From NCBI GenBank assembly GCA_964017235.1, contig OZ024933.1, positions 94,393,432 through 94,457,431 of the forward strand: a DNA stretch of 64,000 bases, written 5' to 3'. Shown piece after piece: positions 11,057 through 23,336 of this stretch (positions are counted from its first letter, which is position 1; each line of letters opens with the position of its first letter). Under the pieces are notes generated by a model. It did not search any database and was not told where the DNA came from. It saw only the letters and a program-made list of their open reading frames with translations. Source of the DNA: Sabellastarte sp. h YS-2021. Lineage: Eukaryota > Annelida > Polychaeta > Sabellida > Sabellidae. The position numbers and the translations under genes are program-made.

Positions 11057-12838
11057 CCCTTTTAAGCCGTTTTATAATGTCCTTAATTTAATCCACAACA
11101 TGCAAATGTTTTATTCCTACTTATATATAATCAATTTGAAAAACATGTGGAAACCTATAAAGGTCAACAAAGCAAAAATGTGTGGAGTTATTAGGTTTTT
11201 GAGATGTGCTTTATCATAACCGAGAGATGTAAATGATAAATTGGTATTACAATAGACACTATTTGTTATAGTGATATTTAATATATGAAATTAACTGTTA
11301 TTTCTGGCTATGTTGAGAGAATAATGTTTGCAGATTGATACCACCTGAAATACTACGCTGCCATACTGACAAAAATTCAAAAGACATGGATACTTATTTT
11401 ATTGTTTATACAGACATAAAATACAGCACTGATGCAAAATATACAAACATATATATATATAAATGTCCAAACTTTCACCAAAAAGAGAAACATTACAAAA
11501 CATACATAACACAGACAAACACAATCAACAAACATATATACTGTCTATGCCAAAGAGAGAACTTACAATTGCATTTAACCTGTATTACGTTTTAAGAGTC
11601 AAAAGATTTGAATTTTTTAACTTATTGAATATTTCAAATAATCTTTCCTGTTCCTTTTTGAATTTTCTAATCAGGGATGGGGCCGATGTAATAGAAGCAA
11701 TAGAAAAGTAATAGATTTGCTAAAATTTAAATATAATTGCAATAGTAATAGATTAAAATTTTGAATATATAATAGTAACAGTAATAGAAAAATCTATAAC
11801 TTTATTATTTTCTATTACATTGGCTAACTGTTGTTCTTGTTCAATACATCTTTATTTATAAACATTTCACTGAAATTGGATTTCTCATCAGATGTTTTTC
11901 ACTATTTTTATTGTTGTGTTTTAGTTAATGCAAATTATACAAGCCTTGTTACATGAAACATACATGTATTATATAATAAATATATAACACTATTGGAAAT
12001 TACAGAAAAAAACATGTTTATAATCTGGATGTGAAAGTGTTTACATACTAGGTATAAGTCTCACTATATTGCTTATTCAACTGAACAACAATAGATACAT
12101 CTACTGTTGCATTCTTTTTATGGTTGTGAGTTAGTTTATGCAAAGGCTAATTGCAATGATTTCTCTACTCAGGAATGTGAAACTTTCAATAGGATTATAT
12201 GACACATTGTTAGATATATCAATTGAAGCATCATTGTTAGACTAATAACAAGACTGGGCTCTCTCCCTGCATGCTTTGATAGGATTATGAAATATATTTA
12301 TTTTGCATTCCCCCAGGGACAAGGCAAGAAATAACACTAGAATTTGGGATTAATATATAATTTAATTCTACTAAAATCTTGTAAGACAATAATTTACATT
12401 GACAGTAATACTTTAAATGTTTAACACAGACCATTGCTAGCACATTGATGTGGTACTTTACAAGTTGTTATAAACTGTGACCTTGAAACATTACAACGGG
12501 AAGGTCACTGATAGAGCTTAGAGAAGCTACTAACATGATAATCTGACAGTTTACAGAGTGTCATGAGGTTTGACCTCAATCAGTCACACAAACCAAGGTC
12601 AATGGTGATAACACAACAATAGCCAAAAGACCCCCCAAACCCACAACAAAATACAGATTAATTAAATAAAGCAACACAAGAAGGGCAATACCTAGCATTA
12701 ATCAGGTGTGGCGGGGGGGGGGGGGGGGGGGGGGTGTGTGAACCACTAGTGACCCTGGATGTTAAGCCATATGACCTTGTAGGCCAAGGTCAAGATGGGA
12801 GCTAGAAAGGTCAAATTTGTAAGGCAACATGCATAGAG
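11057..12838. other. AT-rich DNA with a small palindrome and a poly-G run
   Basis: Mostly AT-rich. At about 11686-11826 a short palindromic stretch begins ATGTAATAGAA and ends TTCTATTACAT, with many AATAG repeats between, and may be a tiny MITE. A run of about 22 G lies near 12712-12733. Short open frames at 11335-11711 are low-complexity and not called. Confidence 0.45.
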
Positions 12839-13859
12839 TCAGTTGAAATGGGAAGTGAAAAACCCACCAAACAGCCAAACTATCATTGTAGGTGTTTGTT
12901 GAAAAGTTTGGGAAACAGGGGAAGAAGGAGTAGGGCCATTTTGTATATAAGAGCAAATAGCATCTGATTTCCAGGTGCCATGGTGCATTATTTGCTGAAG
13001 AGGGACGCCATGATGGAAGGCCCAGGTGGCCCCAGACTGTCGGAAATCACGGAATGTCAATTTTTTTGGTGTAATATGCAAAATATTTGAAAGCCTATTC
13101 AAAAATCTTCTAGCAACAGCATCAGTTAAGGGAACTAATGCCTGTGACCTGGGAATACAAAATACAGGATCATTGCTTGAGCCTGGGTGTGTTGTAAGGA
13201 GTGTATGCAAAGCAGTTGCTGGACAAAGTGGTGAATTTTTAAGTGAAGGGAGTGGGATGGTCCTGATATCAGATCTGGATTGAAGGATCTTGGACCATTT
13301 AATAAGGAGGGTAACCCCTTGAGGAGAGAAAAAATATGTCTCCTCTAGCTAGCTGTCTAGAAGGGTCAAACGTACCTACTGTGTGGGGAAGGAGATTAGA
13401 TAACCTCAAAAAAGAGAAATATGCCACTAACAGCAGTGCTCGATAGACTAATGAATTTGGGAAGACCTCTGTCAGTACCACTAGGGATGTCAACAGGGGG
13501 ATATCTATATAGGTCTGAGCCTTAGGCTGCAGAGGTCTATTGATTTTGATTGACTTGGGAAAATACTGCAATTGCTGATGCTGGAATGGTGAGGTATCCA
13601 GGTTATCCATTATAAACTGTGGCCTGATACCTACCATATAATATTGGATATTGGCTGGAGAAAATTGATTTTGATGGAGATACTCCATAAAAGCTAATAA
13701 GCAAAAATGATTCACCTGAAAGGTGGACAGCCCAGCTGCCACCAAGAATGCCAGGAAATGTTGAAACATCCAATCGTAGGCCTTCCTGGTGTCTGGTCTG
13801 AAGGCAGAAGCCAATCTGACACAGGCTGAGGTGCCCAGCTGGGCTGCAGGCAAAGGCAA
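12839..13859 (-). pseudogene. Tyrosine recombinase of second DIRS-like element
   Basis: The first frame (13859-13299) carries the core-binding region and box I arginine (YFSFLRLSNLLPH). After a frameshift near 13300 the reading continues GVTLLIKWSKILQSR and NSPLCPATAL. The frame 13210-12839 ends the catalytic domain with FRDFRQSGA, HHGTW and CSYIQ (nucleophile Tyr). In the HxxR box the histidine appears replaced by arginine (RDFR). Together with the frameshift this makes an active enzyme unlikely. Confidence 0.85.
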
Positions 13860-13969
13860 ATCTGAAACATAGAATCATATACAAAGATTGAGTTTGGTCA
13901 AATCAATGTATGTGTTAATCCATATGAAATTGGGCAAATATTGGCTGAGTTTATATTCTGGGTTCACAG

Positions 13970-14740
13970 TTAGGACCCATCTAGATAAGAGATCTGCTAT
14001 CTGATTATGTTTGCCTGGCACATGGATTGCAATGATTTCTATGTTAAAAATGACAGTTTTAAGTCAGATATTTCTGGCACAAGTGGCCAGAAATGGATCT
14101 TTTGTCTTGCCAGTGTTAAGTACTTCTATTTTTACTTTCTTATCTGTCCAAAATTTGGACCAAACTTTAAAGGCAACAACATTTAACATTTCTAATTGAG
14201 TGATATGCAAATGTTGAAACTCGGTACCTAGAGGCAGGGCATACACTGATGGACCAAATACATCCACCAGTCCCAACAGTGAAGCATCCAGAAATACTTG
14301 GAAATCAACTGGCTTGTTATTAAAGAAAGTAACCCCATTATATTGCTTGAGGAAAACCCTAAACCAGTTAAGGTCCAAGTGAAACTCTTTGGACAAATTA
14401 ATTAGAAGTACTATGATTGTCCCTGAGAATCTGTAACATTATGTTTAAGAAGAACCTAGCAGGTCTTATGCATTTTGTAATGTACAATAAAGACCCTAGC
14501 AATGACTGCAACTGCCTTTTTAGTACAGGTTAGTTTAGAGGTCCAATGTGCACAGTTATTATGAATTTCTTCTAGCTTGTCAGCAGGTATGGAGATAGTA
14601 CTTTGAATGGTATTTACTACTATACCTAAGCATGTAACTTTAGTGTGTGGTGATACGAGCTTAGTCTGACTTACCTGCAACCCCAGATCTTGCAAGAGAG
14701 ATAACAAAAATTGATAAAAATGATGTATTTTTGAAGGCAA
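13970..14740 (-). pseudogene. RNase H and connection domain of second DIRS-like element
   Basis: The connection sequence LGIVVNTIQSTISIPADK is in the frame 14740-14456. The RNase H core VFLDASLLGLVDVFGP is in the frame 14396-14064, and the C-terminal HVPGKHNQIADLLSRW is read just beyond a stop. Stops between these parts show decay. RNase H would remove the RNA template during reverse transcription. Confidence 0.75.
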
Positions 14741-15180
14741 CCCTACTATACATTAAATCATCTATATAATTCATAAGGTTGTCAAAACCATGGATTTTTA
14801 TAATGTACCTATTAGCATCGCTACACCTTTCAAAAATTCCAGATCTGAGACTATATCCGAACGGCATAGATCTGTCCAGATATGTATGTTTATAGTGCAA
14901 GCCTAGCAGATCTATGTCGCCCAGACCAATGCGAATATGTCTGAATGCTCTACTAATATTTACCTTGTACAATAATGCTCCAGGACCTATTTTTTAACTT
15001 TCTTAATGATATGGTCAACAGATGGATACTGTAAATAAAAATAAGAATCTAAATATTTACATTTATGAATGGCATCATTGACAGAAAAGCCCTTGGGCCA
15101 GCTGAGGTCCATTATTGTACGACGTTGAGTAGAGTTTTGCTTTTCCCTGGTCATTAGAGGGGAAATATGTATATCAAGGT
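14661..15180 (-). pseudogene. Reverse transcriptase palm (YIDD) of second DIRS-like element
   Basis: The frame 14972-14661 reads the RT catalytic blocks: ISRAFRHIRIG, MPFGYSLRSGIFERC and LMNYIDDLMYS with the catalytic Asp pair intact. Upstream blocks (MDLSWPKGFSVNDAIHKC) are present in another frame at about 15110-15040. In this unit the block usually reading KVDISRAF has become KVNISRAF, losing a conserved Asp, whereas the two duplicate units keep it. Frameshifts separate the parts. Confidence 0.8.
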
Positions 15181-15780
15181 CTAGGTCTTCAAAAGGGCCA
15201 TAGAGGGCCCCATGTTTAAGTTCTTCTCTAATATATTCCTCAACATGAGTTCATTTTTATGTGCTGAGGCATGGTTAGTGGTAGAAGAAGATAGGGGACA
15301 TTGCCTATTAAAATCTAAGGGCACCCCATATTGTATGAGATCTGGGAGCTGCTTATCCCAATAATCAGCTAGATAGTGTCTCCACCTGCTGGATTCAATT
15401 GGGTTCGAACCCGGGATCCTACAATTTAAAAAATTTGGCACCCCACTTTGCCTGATCAACTTGTGTGCTTGAATAATAGAAGGGATTTGTTTCCATGTAA
15501 CTTCAGGTCCCCGATATATCTTGAGGTCATTTAGTGCTATGTACCCAAATTGATCCCCATTTTGCTGTATGCAAGCTTTAAAGTCTTTGGATGCATTCTT
15601 ATGATTCCATATATACAAGGGCACTACCCCTTCCCTAGCAAATCCATCAACACCTAAAAGCTGTGTTTGCACAGCAGGATTCAGATCTAAATCGTCGCAT
15701 TCAACTGGGAAATCATGAATGTGATGGAAATATGTAAACATTGGGGAATTGGGGGCAGTACTGTCAATATTAAGCATTTC
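14876..15780 (-). repeat. Duplicated unit, copy 1 (RT-proximal)
   Basis: Most divergent of the three in its RT side, and the only copy that runs on into the rest of the RT. It carries the 597-bp frame 15777-15181, which is shifted out by a small deletion near 15245-15255. Its ORF1 side (15370-15780) is essentially identical to that of copy 2. Confidence 0.85.
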
Positions 15781-16763
15781 TATGATTCCTCATGAGGCTG
15801 TTGGTGAAAGAACGAGTTCGATGTGTGTATGTAAGTATTAGCACTACCAGTAGTTTCCAGATATGTATGTTTATAGTGCAAGCCTAGCAGATCTATGTCG
15901 CCCGGATCAATGCAAATATGTTTGAATGCTCTACTAATATCTACCTTGTACAATAATGCCCCAGGACCTATTTCTTTAACTTTCTTAATGATATGGTCAA
16001 CAGATCGATACTGTAAATAAAAATAAGAATCTAAATATTTACATTTATGAATGGCATCATTGACAGAAAAGCCCTTGGGCCAGCTGAGGTCCATTATTGT
16101 ACGACGTTGAGTAGAGTTTTGCTTTTCCCTGGCCATTAGAGGAGAAATATGTATAACAAGGTCTAGGTCTTCAAAAGGGTCATTGAGGGCCCCATGTGTA
16201 AATTCTTCTCTAATGTATTCCTCAACATGAGTTGCATGTTTATGTGCTGGGGCATGGTTAGTGGTAGAAGAAGATAGGGGACATTGCATATTAAAATCTA
16301 AGGGCACCCCATATTGTATGAGATCTGGGAGCTGCTTATCCCAATAATCAGCTAGATAGTGTCTCCACCTGCTGGATTCAATTGGGTTCGAACCCGGGAT
16401 CCTACAATTTAAAAAATTTGGCACCCCACTTTGCCTGATCAACTTGTGTGCTTGAATAATAGAAGGGATTTGTTTCCATGTAACTTCAGGTCCCCGATAT
16501 ATCTTGAGGTCATTTAGTGCTATGTACCCAAATTGATCCCCATTTTGCTGTATGCAAGCTTTAAAGTCTTTGGATGCATTCTTATGATTCCATATATACA
16601 AGGGCACTACCCCTTCCCTAGCAAATCCATCAACACCTAAAAGCTGTGTTTGCACAGCAGGATTCAGATCTAAATCGTCGCATTCAACTGGGAAATCATG
16701 AATGTGATGGAAATATGTAAACATTGGGGAATTGGGGGCAGTACTGTCAATATTAAGCATTTC
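15781..16763 (-). repeat. Duplicated unit, copy 2 (hybrid), 983 bp
   Basis: Exactly 983 bp. The 326-codon frame 16760-15780 joins the ORF1 C-terminus and RT N-terminus to a restarted ORF1 segment; the breakpoint follows HKHTYLE at about 15855. Its RT side (15856 to about 16290) matches copy 3, and its ORF1 side (from about 16370) matches copy 1. A shared one-base loss just before its start produces a TAG stop where copy 3 reads through. Confidence 0.85.
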
Positions 16764-17914
16764 TATGATTCCTCATGAGGCTGTTGGTGAAAGAACGAGT
16801 TCGATGTGTGTATGTAAGTATTAGCACTACCAGTAGTTTCCAGATATGTATGTTTATAGTGCAAGCCTAGCAGATCTATGTCGCCCGGATCAATGCAAAT
16901 ATGTTTGAATGCTCTACTAATATCTACCTTGTACAATAATGCCCCAGGACCTATTTCTTTAACTTTCTTAATGATATGGTCAACAGATCGATACTGTAAA
17001 TAAAAATAAGAATCTAAATATTTACATTTATGAATGGCATCATTGACAGAAAAGCCCTTGGGCCAGCTGAGGTCCATTATTGTACGACGTTGAGTAGAGT
17101 TTTGCTTTTCCCTGGCCATTAGAGGAGAAATATGTATATCAAGGTCTAGGTCTTCAAAAGGGTCATTGAGGGCCCCATGTGTAAATTCTTCTCTAATGTA
17201 TTCCTCAACATGAGTTGCATGTTTATGTGCTGGGGCATGGTTAGTGGTAGAAGAAGATAGGGGACATTGCATATTAAAATCTAAGGGCACCCCATATTGT
17301 ATGAGATCTGGGAGCTGCTTATCCCAATAATCAGCTAGATAGTGTCTCCACCTGTCTGGATTCAATTGGGTTCGAACCGGGATCCTACAATTTAAAAAAT
17401 TTGGCACCCCACTTTGCCTGATCAACTTGTGTGCTTGAATAATAGAAGGGATTTGTTTCCATGTAACTTCAGGTCCCCGATATATCTTGAGGTCATTAAA
17501 TGGTATGTACCCAAATTGATCCCCATTTTGCTGTATGCAAGCTTTATAGTCTTTGGATGCATTCTTATGATTCCATATATACAAGGGCACTACCCCTTCC
17601 CAAGCAAATCCATCAACACCTAAAGGCTGTGTTTGCACAGCAGGATTCAGATCTAAATCTTCGCATTCGACTGGGAAATCAAGAATGTGATGGAGATGTT
17701 TAAATATTGGGGAATTGGGGGCAGTGCTGTCAATATTAAACATTTCTTGTGATTCCTCATGAGGCTGTTGGTGAAAGAACGAGTTGGATGAGTGTATGTA
17801 ATTATTAGCACTACCAGTAGTTTCTGTATAAAGCCTCTTTGCTGTGGTTTTTACAGGGGAATGTTTTGGGTACCTGAACCTGAGACCTTTCCTTTGAAGT
17901 TTAGGTGCTGGCAC
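16764..17914 (-). pseudogene. Duplicated unit copy 3 and start of ORF1, 383-codon frame
   Basis: The longest open frame of the element (17914-16763). It starts MPAPKLQRKGLRFRYPKH (basic N-terminus), continues through an ORF1-like region (DDLDLNP-type acidic part, WNHKNASKDYKACIQQ, WRHYLADYWDKQLPDLIQYG) into the RT N-terminus (SPLMAREKQNSTQRR, DLSWPKGFSVNDA, KVDISRAFKH). It then ends at the duplication breakpoint instead of continuing into the RT palm, so the product would be a truncated fusion. The 983-bp unit itself is 16764-17746. Confidence 0.8.
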
Positions 17915-18678
17915 TTTAGCAGCTACAGGGTTGCTCTCATTTGATCTTAGACTTTTATTTCCTAAGAGTAAGTAAGTTTAAGTTTATTTCCCAGTTAATC
18001 AATGTATAATCATATACAATAAAAATATACAATACAGATTACAATAAAGTTATATGAAAACAACATTTCAAAAAATAAAGTAATATAAAAGCAACAGACA
18101 TCTTCAAAATACATATGAATTATATAAATTTGGGAAAAGGAGTTGGCAGAAGCTATTGGCTTTTGATGAGTGCCACCCCTGTTTCTGGTTGCCTATTTAT
18201 ACAATTATATTTAATTTAACTTAAAATTATGCAAGACTCATGGCATAGGATTTTGAATGTCTGTATTTATCAAATCTCAATCCCTCGAGTTAAAAATTAT
18301 CATAATTAGATAGTTATAAATACTTTGCAATTTTTTAGTATATGGAATCTTACCTCCTTGGAACTGGGAGACTGTAACTTGCTTCTCCTTGGTTAAAACC
18401 AAGGTGACATTTCCTAAATCCAATCTATATCTTCGGCTTGATATTAACATAATAATTTAACATTTTCCGGTAATGTACGCGTTGTTATCGATTTCATGAT
18501 AACAAGGTGATAAAATATCTGGATTTTGTATATTGTATTTCAGTTACAAATTTTCCTGAAAAAGCAACTTCTAAAACACACTGGTAGCGTATATTTGTTT
18601 TATTTGCAATGTTGAATCTTCCAGGCAGTTCAGTAGAACTACTATGCACGATTTACATGCATACCAGTATCCCAGTAT
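17915..18678. other. Flank of the DIRS-like element, nothing recognised
   Basis: AT-rich. It may hold the terminal sequence of the retroelement, but I could not find a matching repeat at the other end. No gene. Confidence 0.4.
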
Positions 18679-19176
18679 CGCACCCACGAAAAATTGCTAA
18701 CTCGCACCCGCAAATCACACCCGGTTTTTTTACTTCATCTTTTTCTACTTTCTTGTCTTGTCTCTTTTGTATATTGGGCATTGATTCACACAAATAAGTT
18801 AAAATATGTTGGGTAACCCACAGAATACCATGACCTCATGAATATTAATGAGTACATGGGTTAGCATGAAGTGGGTTGATTTTTCAAGTGTTTTTAGTGC
18901 TAGTGGCATTCTACCAGTAAACACCCATGCTGAAGTTAATATATTGAATTTGAATTATATTACAGCTGGGTCCCACTAAACACTGTGTGGAGGCTACGCA
19001 CGGTATCTCCACACGGTAAATATGTGGAGTTTTAAATACCCCTAAAACCTGCTTTTTATACACATTTATTTGTTGTCAAAGAAATAAATTAAGTGTCAAA
19101 AGACTTCAATATGTAAAATATGTGCAAAATTGTTAGAAAAATTAGACATATCATACAAATATTATACATGCATGTA

Positions 19177-19410
19177 CTGCCTTGCTACCAATTATCGCCG
19201 GGTACCAATTATCGCCAGACAGAATTCAAATAGATATAACTTCGCCAAAGTAGCATCCAAAGTCTAGCAAATAAGGTAAAACTATTTCCAAAGTGAATGG
19301 AACAGATACACAACAGAAAGCTTATAAAATATATGACCATTACTGAAATATGAATGTTTTATTTTCTGGTGGCGATAATTGGTAGACGGCGATAATTGGT
19401 ATCAGGGCAG
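19177..19410. mobile_element. Tc1/mariner-like MITE, 234 bp
   Basis: Inverted termini of about 40 bp start CTGCCTTGCTACCAATTATC on the left, with a close complement on the right. Each contains the TACCAATTATCGCC motif twice. A TA dinucleotide flanks each end (19175-19176, 19411-19412), the target duplication expected of Tc1/mariner-type transposition. Nested within the larger inverted-repeat structure. Confidence 0.85.
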
Positions 19411-20224
19411 TAAGGAAATAGGGGTTAATGCTGAGGGTATTGCTCTGAGGTCCAGAATTTTTTGTATCTTCATTCCTATTATAATGTTTTATGTTTATGT
19501 ATCAGAAGAGATAAATTGTGAGGTATTTTATCCAAACTTTATTATTATCTGTCTCTAAATCTTTTTGGCTTTAAACCTGCATTTTAATCTCTTTGTATAA
19601 TAACCTATTTGTCTTTCTGGAGCCTGTAGATGAGCTGCGGCCAACTTATGACTGCGGCCAACTTATGCAGGGAAGCAGTAGAGATCTGTTTGACTTGTGA
19701 TTATCCCCACATTTTCTGGCTATATTTATACCTGGCAGAGGACTTATTGCAATTTTAATGGAGTAGAATCCTTTAATAAAATTATAAGGAGAATGGAAAA
19801 CATAAGACTATTGTCATTATTTAATTGTGATTTGAATGCATATACTGTGGACACAAACAATTTAGCCTTGATTGCAATGAAGTGCAATTAGATTGAGAGG
19901 AGGTGTGAAATGAGATAATTCTTTGATCACATTTAAAAGGTAAACACAGAATATTAATACAATTACTTACTTGTATTGAATCACTCGGGGTTACTATTTA
20001 CACAATTGCCATTTAGTCTTATATATATAGACACAGATGAATGTTAATGATAGTACTACTACAAATTGTGTTTTAGCCCAGAAGGAATATTGTTTCTTAT
20101 ATTAACATCTTGGGATTATAAAACTGAATAATAATTTCATTGGCTTTTGTATCTAATATTTAAAAGTCATTACTTAAATATATTCTTATTGTCCACCAGC
20201 AAATATATTCTGGGGCTTCTACAT

Positions 20225-20460
20225 CAATCTACATAAAAGTGACTCCAGAAAAGTCTAATCTTGGGCTTCTACAAAACAATCAAAATGAAAGTTACTCCCA
20301 GAAACTTCGATTTGGGGGTTTATACAACTCTATCTTTGTAAAAGTGACTCCCAAAAAATTCAATTGTGGGGTTAATACAACTCAATCTTTATGAAAGTGA
20401 CTCCCAAAAAATTAAATTGTGGTGTTATTACAACTCGATCTTTATAAATGTGACTCCACA
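20225..20460 (+). repeat. Tandem repeat, about 53-bp period, four to five copies
   Basis: Units begin AAAGTGACTCCCAAAAAATT with variation and carry a following TACAACTC motif. Located just inside the right arm of the inverted-repeat nest. Confidence 0.8.
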
Positions 20461-21895
20461 CGTTTACCGTTCGGAGAGTACCGTGTGGAGCCCCAAACGG
20501 TATTTAGAGAGACCGTTACAACTTTATATTTTATTCTTCTACCACTATATTGTCAAATAATATGCACTACAATTAATAACCGAGGTGCATGTTGTAATAT
20601 TTGTTTCAAAGCTTTATATTTTCATTATTTATCTGTATTATCGGCCAGAAATACCAGTGAACGCCCATTTTGTAGACTTATAGAAGCATTTTTCCTTGAC
20701 CTCTAACAAAGATATATAAGGCGGGCGTTCGCTGGTAGGCGGGCGTTTACTGGTAGAAAGCCACTATGTTAAAAGTAGGTTGGCTAGAAACATTATCTTT
20801 GGCAGACATACAGAAGAAAGTGATAGCAGCAATATTATGCAAAAATTGGTTCATAACATTTTTCTCTGAAATGTAAAATTGCACAAAATCTTTGAAAAAT
20901 ATCTGCACCAAACATTCATGAAGTGGGTCGATTTTTCAGTCAAAAATACTTCTCCCATATTCATATGTTGACCAAATCAATGTGTTTCTTGGATTTATTA
21001 TACTTCCAAGTTTACAAAAATGTTCACAAGAAGGAAAATAGGAATAAATCCATGATCAATAGATTTGGTTTGTGAATGTACCATGATGTAATTGCAGTGA
21101 GGATTTTCCCTCCCATGAGAAGGGCAATAAAGTTTATTTTTAATAATTTAAATTATTAAATTTAAAAGACATCAAAACATCCAAATCATATCTTTTGTAA
21201 TTTAACTATGTACTGTAAAAATTTTCCAAAAATTTTTTGATACAGGAATACAACAAACTTTTATTTTGGTAAAATTTCTTGAAAAATTGACCCACTTCAT
21301 GAATCGACCCACTTCATGCTAACTCATGTAGTCTGCAAATTCTGATCTTCAAGTTAGATATTGTTGAGATATACCATGGAATCATCATATATTTCCAATG
21401 TATGCACAAATATTCATGAGCTGTATAGTCCATCCAGTATTTGATCTTAAAGCCGAAATCCGTGACCTCATGGATATTAATGAGCTGCCCGTGAATTTTG
21501 ACCTTTAAGTAAAATATTTTCTACACATACAATTATTGGGAAAACCCACAGATTTCTGTGACCTCATAAATATTCCATGCAATTGTCAAGCACATCTACA
21601 ACTAATAACTTAACTGAATTGTCGAGACTGACATTTATTGCAAAGCCGTGAGTTCTGACAACAATCCAAAAATGGGTGCGATTTGCGGGTGCGAGTTAGC
21701 GGTAGCAATTTGAAGTGGGTGAAAATCTGAAAATTAATCTGTAAACCTAGTTAAAGTGATATCATACATGTAAATATATCAAAACAAGTACATCAGATAT
21801 ACTGTTTGACAGTAGGGGCTGATGTCACAGATCCGTTAACAGAAAGTACTAGTCTTGTGTCACAGACCCATGTTTTAATGTCACGGACACATTAG

Positions 21896-22250
21896 AATTT
21901 AGTATCTCACAGCCATAGCACCCAAGTCATAAATATTCATGAGAAGATATGAGGCCACGGATTTGCACTGGCATTTCCTTGAAATATTTTATAAAATAGA
22001 AGCATAGATGAAGACTTGAAACTACAGAACTCACGACCATAGCACCCAAGTCATCAATATTCATGAGAAGGTATGAGGTCATGGCTTTCCCCTGTAGTTT
22101 CCTAACAATATTTTATAAAATGGACGTCTCGATGTAGATCAAATACTTTAAACTACAGAACTCACGGCCATGGCACCCAAGTCATTAATATTCATGAGAA
22201 GGTACGAGGTCACGGATTTCCCCTGTAGTTTCCTAACAATGTGTTTCTCA
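21896..22250 (+). repeat. Three tandem units of about 125-131 bp
   Basis: The motif GCACCCAAGTCAT recurs at 21918, 22042 and 22173, each followed by ATTCATGAGAAG and a GTCACGGATTT-type segment. Related GACCTCATGAATATTAATGA motifs also appear singly near 18830 and 21460. Confidence 0.8.
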
Positions 22251-22255
22251 CGGAC

Positions 22256-22688
22256 TAAGGCTGAAACGATTAGCAAATTTTGGTAGCCGGGTAGTCGCTT
22301 GCATTAACCGTCGACTAATCGATTAATTGTTTCTGACGTTTAGCATGTATGAGAAATACCGAAAACGTGTGTGTTCCGGATGGTTCCCGATGTAAACAAA
22401 CAAAATGGCGGATCTCGAGATGCTTAAAAGCAAAGAATTCACCAGATTATTGGATAATTGGCCAATAATGTAATATTTTTTATATTTTAAAAATAAAATG
22501 CATATAAAATGCTTTAATTTGATACGTTTTAAGGTCTTAACTCGAGATACTCATAGTTCCAACGATCGCGTAAAATCTGCTATATGGTGATGTATAAGGA
22601 AAACAATTAACCGACTTCATAACATTGGCGTCGACTAGTGCTTTGATAACCTACTAATCGACTAGTACGAATAATCGTTTCAGCTCTA
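22256..22688. mobile_element. hAT-like MITE, 433 bp
   Basis: Termini TAAGGCTGAAACGATTA and its imperfect complement are flanked by perfect 8-bp duplications TCACGGAC (22248-22255, 22689-22696). Eight-bp duplications are diagnostic of hAT transposition, and the terminus resembles the RGGCTGAAACGATTA ends of animal hAT MITEs. No transposase. Confidence 0.9.
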
Positions 22689-22936
22689 TCACGGACATCC
22701 GTGAATATTAACCTTTTCGTGACACAAGCCTATAACTTTCCGTTAATGGATCCATGACAATAGCCACGCCGTTAGATCAAGTCAGACAATTAGTGAAATG
22801 AAATTAAACATCAACATTAAATATTCGAGCTCTACATAAAGAAAGAATTTGAGCTCAGAAAAAAATTGACCATATTGAGTATACTGACCATAACTGCTTG
22901 GCAAATTTATTCCACCAAATTAAGTCATGTATTGCA

Positions 22937-23328
22937 TAGGGCTGTGACGGGTGCTGAAAAACGGCATCGAGTACTTGCCCTCTGACAACCGGCCCAAATT
23001 CGAGTAACTACGAGATTTAGTACCTACCATTAGAAGTCTTCTGTAAACAAATAGTCGGTTCCAGAAACGAAACTTTTGAAGAAAAATGTCTTCTATTTGA
23101 CCATATATTCTACAGAATATGGAGTAACTTGTATGTTTTCAAGTGAAAATAACAACTTTAATTGATATTATGTGACAGAAATGCTGAAATGTAGCATATT
23201 TTACACAAGCGTTTGATTACGTGGGTGATAATACAATACCTCGCGAGTAACCGAGTTTTTAAAATGGATTCGAGTACAAGCCAAGACCGCCTCGTACACC
23301 GAGGCTCGAGTACTCGTTCGCAGCCCTA
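22937..23328. mobile_element. hAT-like MITE, 392 bp
   Basis: Termini TAGGGCTGTGA and CGCAGCCCTA, flanked by perfect 8-bp duplications GTATTGCA (22929-22936, 23329-23336). Interior carries CGAGTA/TACTCG-type inverted motifs near the ends. No transposase. Confidence 0.9.
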
Positions 23329-23336
23329 GTATTGCA

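Larger units (their letters stand above)
12839..17914 (-). mobile_element. Second DIRS-like retroelement with internal 983-bp duplications
   Basis: On the - strand, in order: gag-like/ORF region with RT N-terminus (17914-14876), RT palm with intact YIDD (14972-14661), RNase H (about 14740-13970) and tyrosine recombinase (13859-12839). The segment joining ORF1 to the RT N-terminus is present three times, with units of exactly 983 bp. Less decayed than the + strand element at 2321-7565 but still broken by frameshifts. I found no convincing terminal repeats, so element ends are open and an alternative label (Ngaro-like) is possible. Confidence 0.8.
18679..21722. mobile_element. Nest of at least three concentric inverted-repeat pairs
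   Basis: Outer pair: 18679-18728 with 21668-21722 (shared AACTCGCACCCGCAAATC). Middle pair: 18854-18888 with 21278-21329 (GGTTAGCATGAAGTGGG type). Inner pair: 18899-18926 with 20740-20766 (TTCTACCAGTAAACRCCC). A fourth, weaker pair of CTCCACACGGTA-type motifs lies at 18978-19028 and 20452-20518. No transposase frame is present. This is either stepwise insertion of TIR elements one inside the other or a single large non-autonomous element with multiple subterminal inverted repeats. Confidence 0.75.

Noticed and set aside
12400..18430. Terminal repeats of the second DIRS-like element
   Set aside because: Only a short AACCAAGGT similarity between about 12590 and 18400, too weak to claim.
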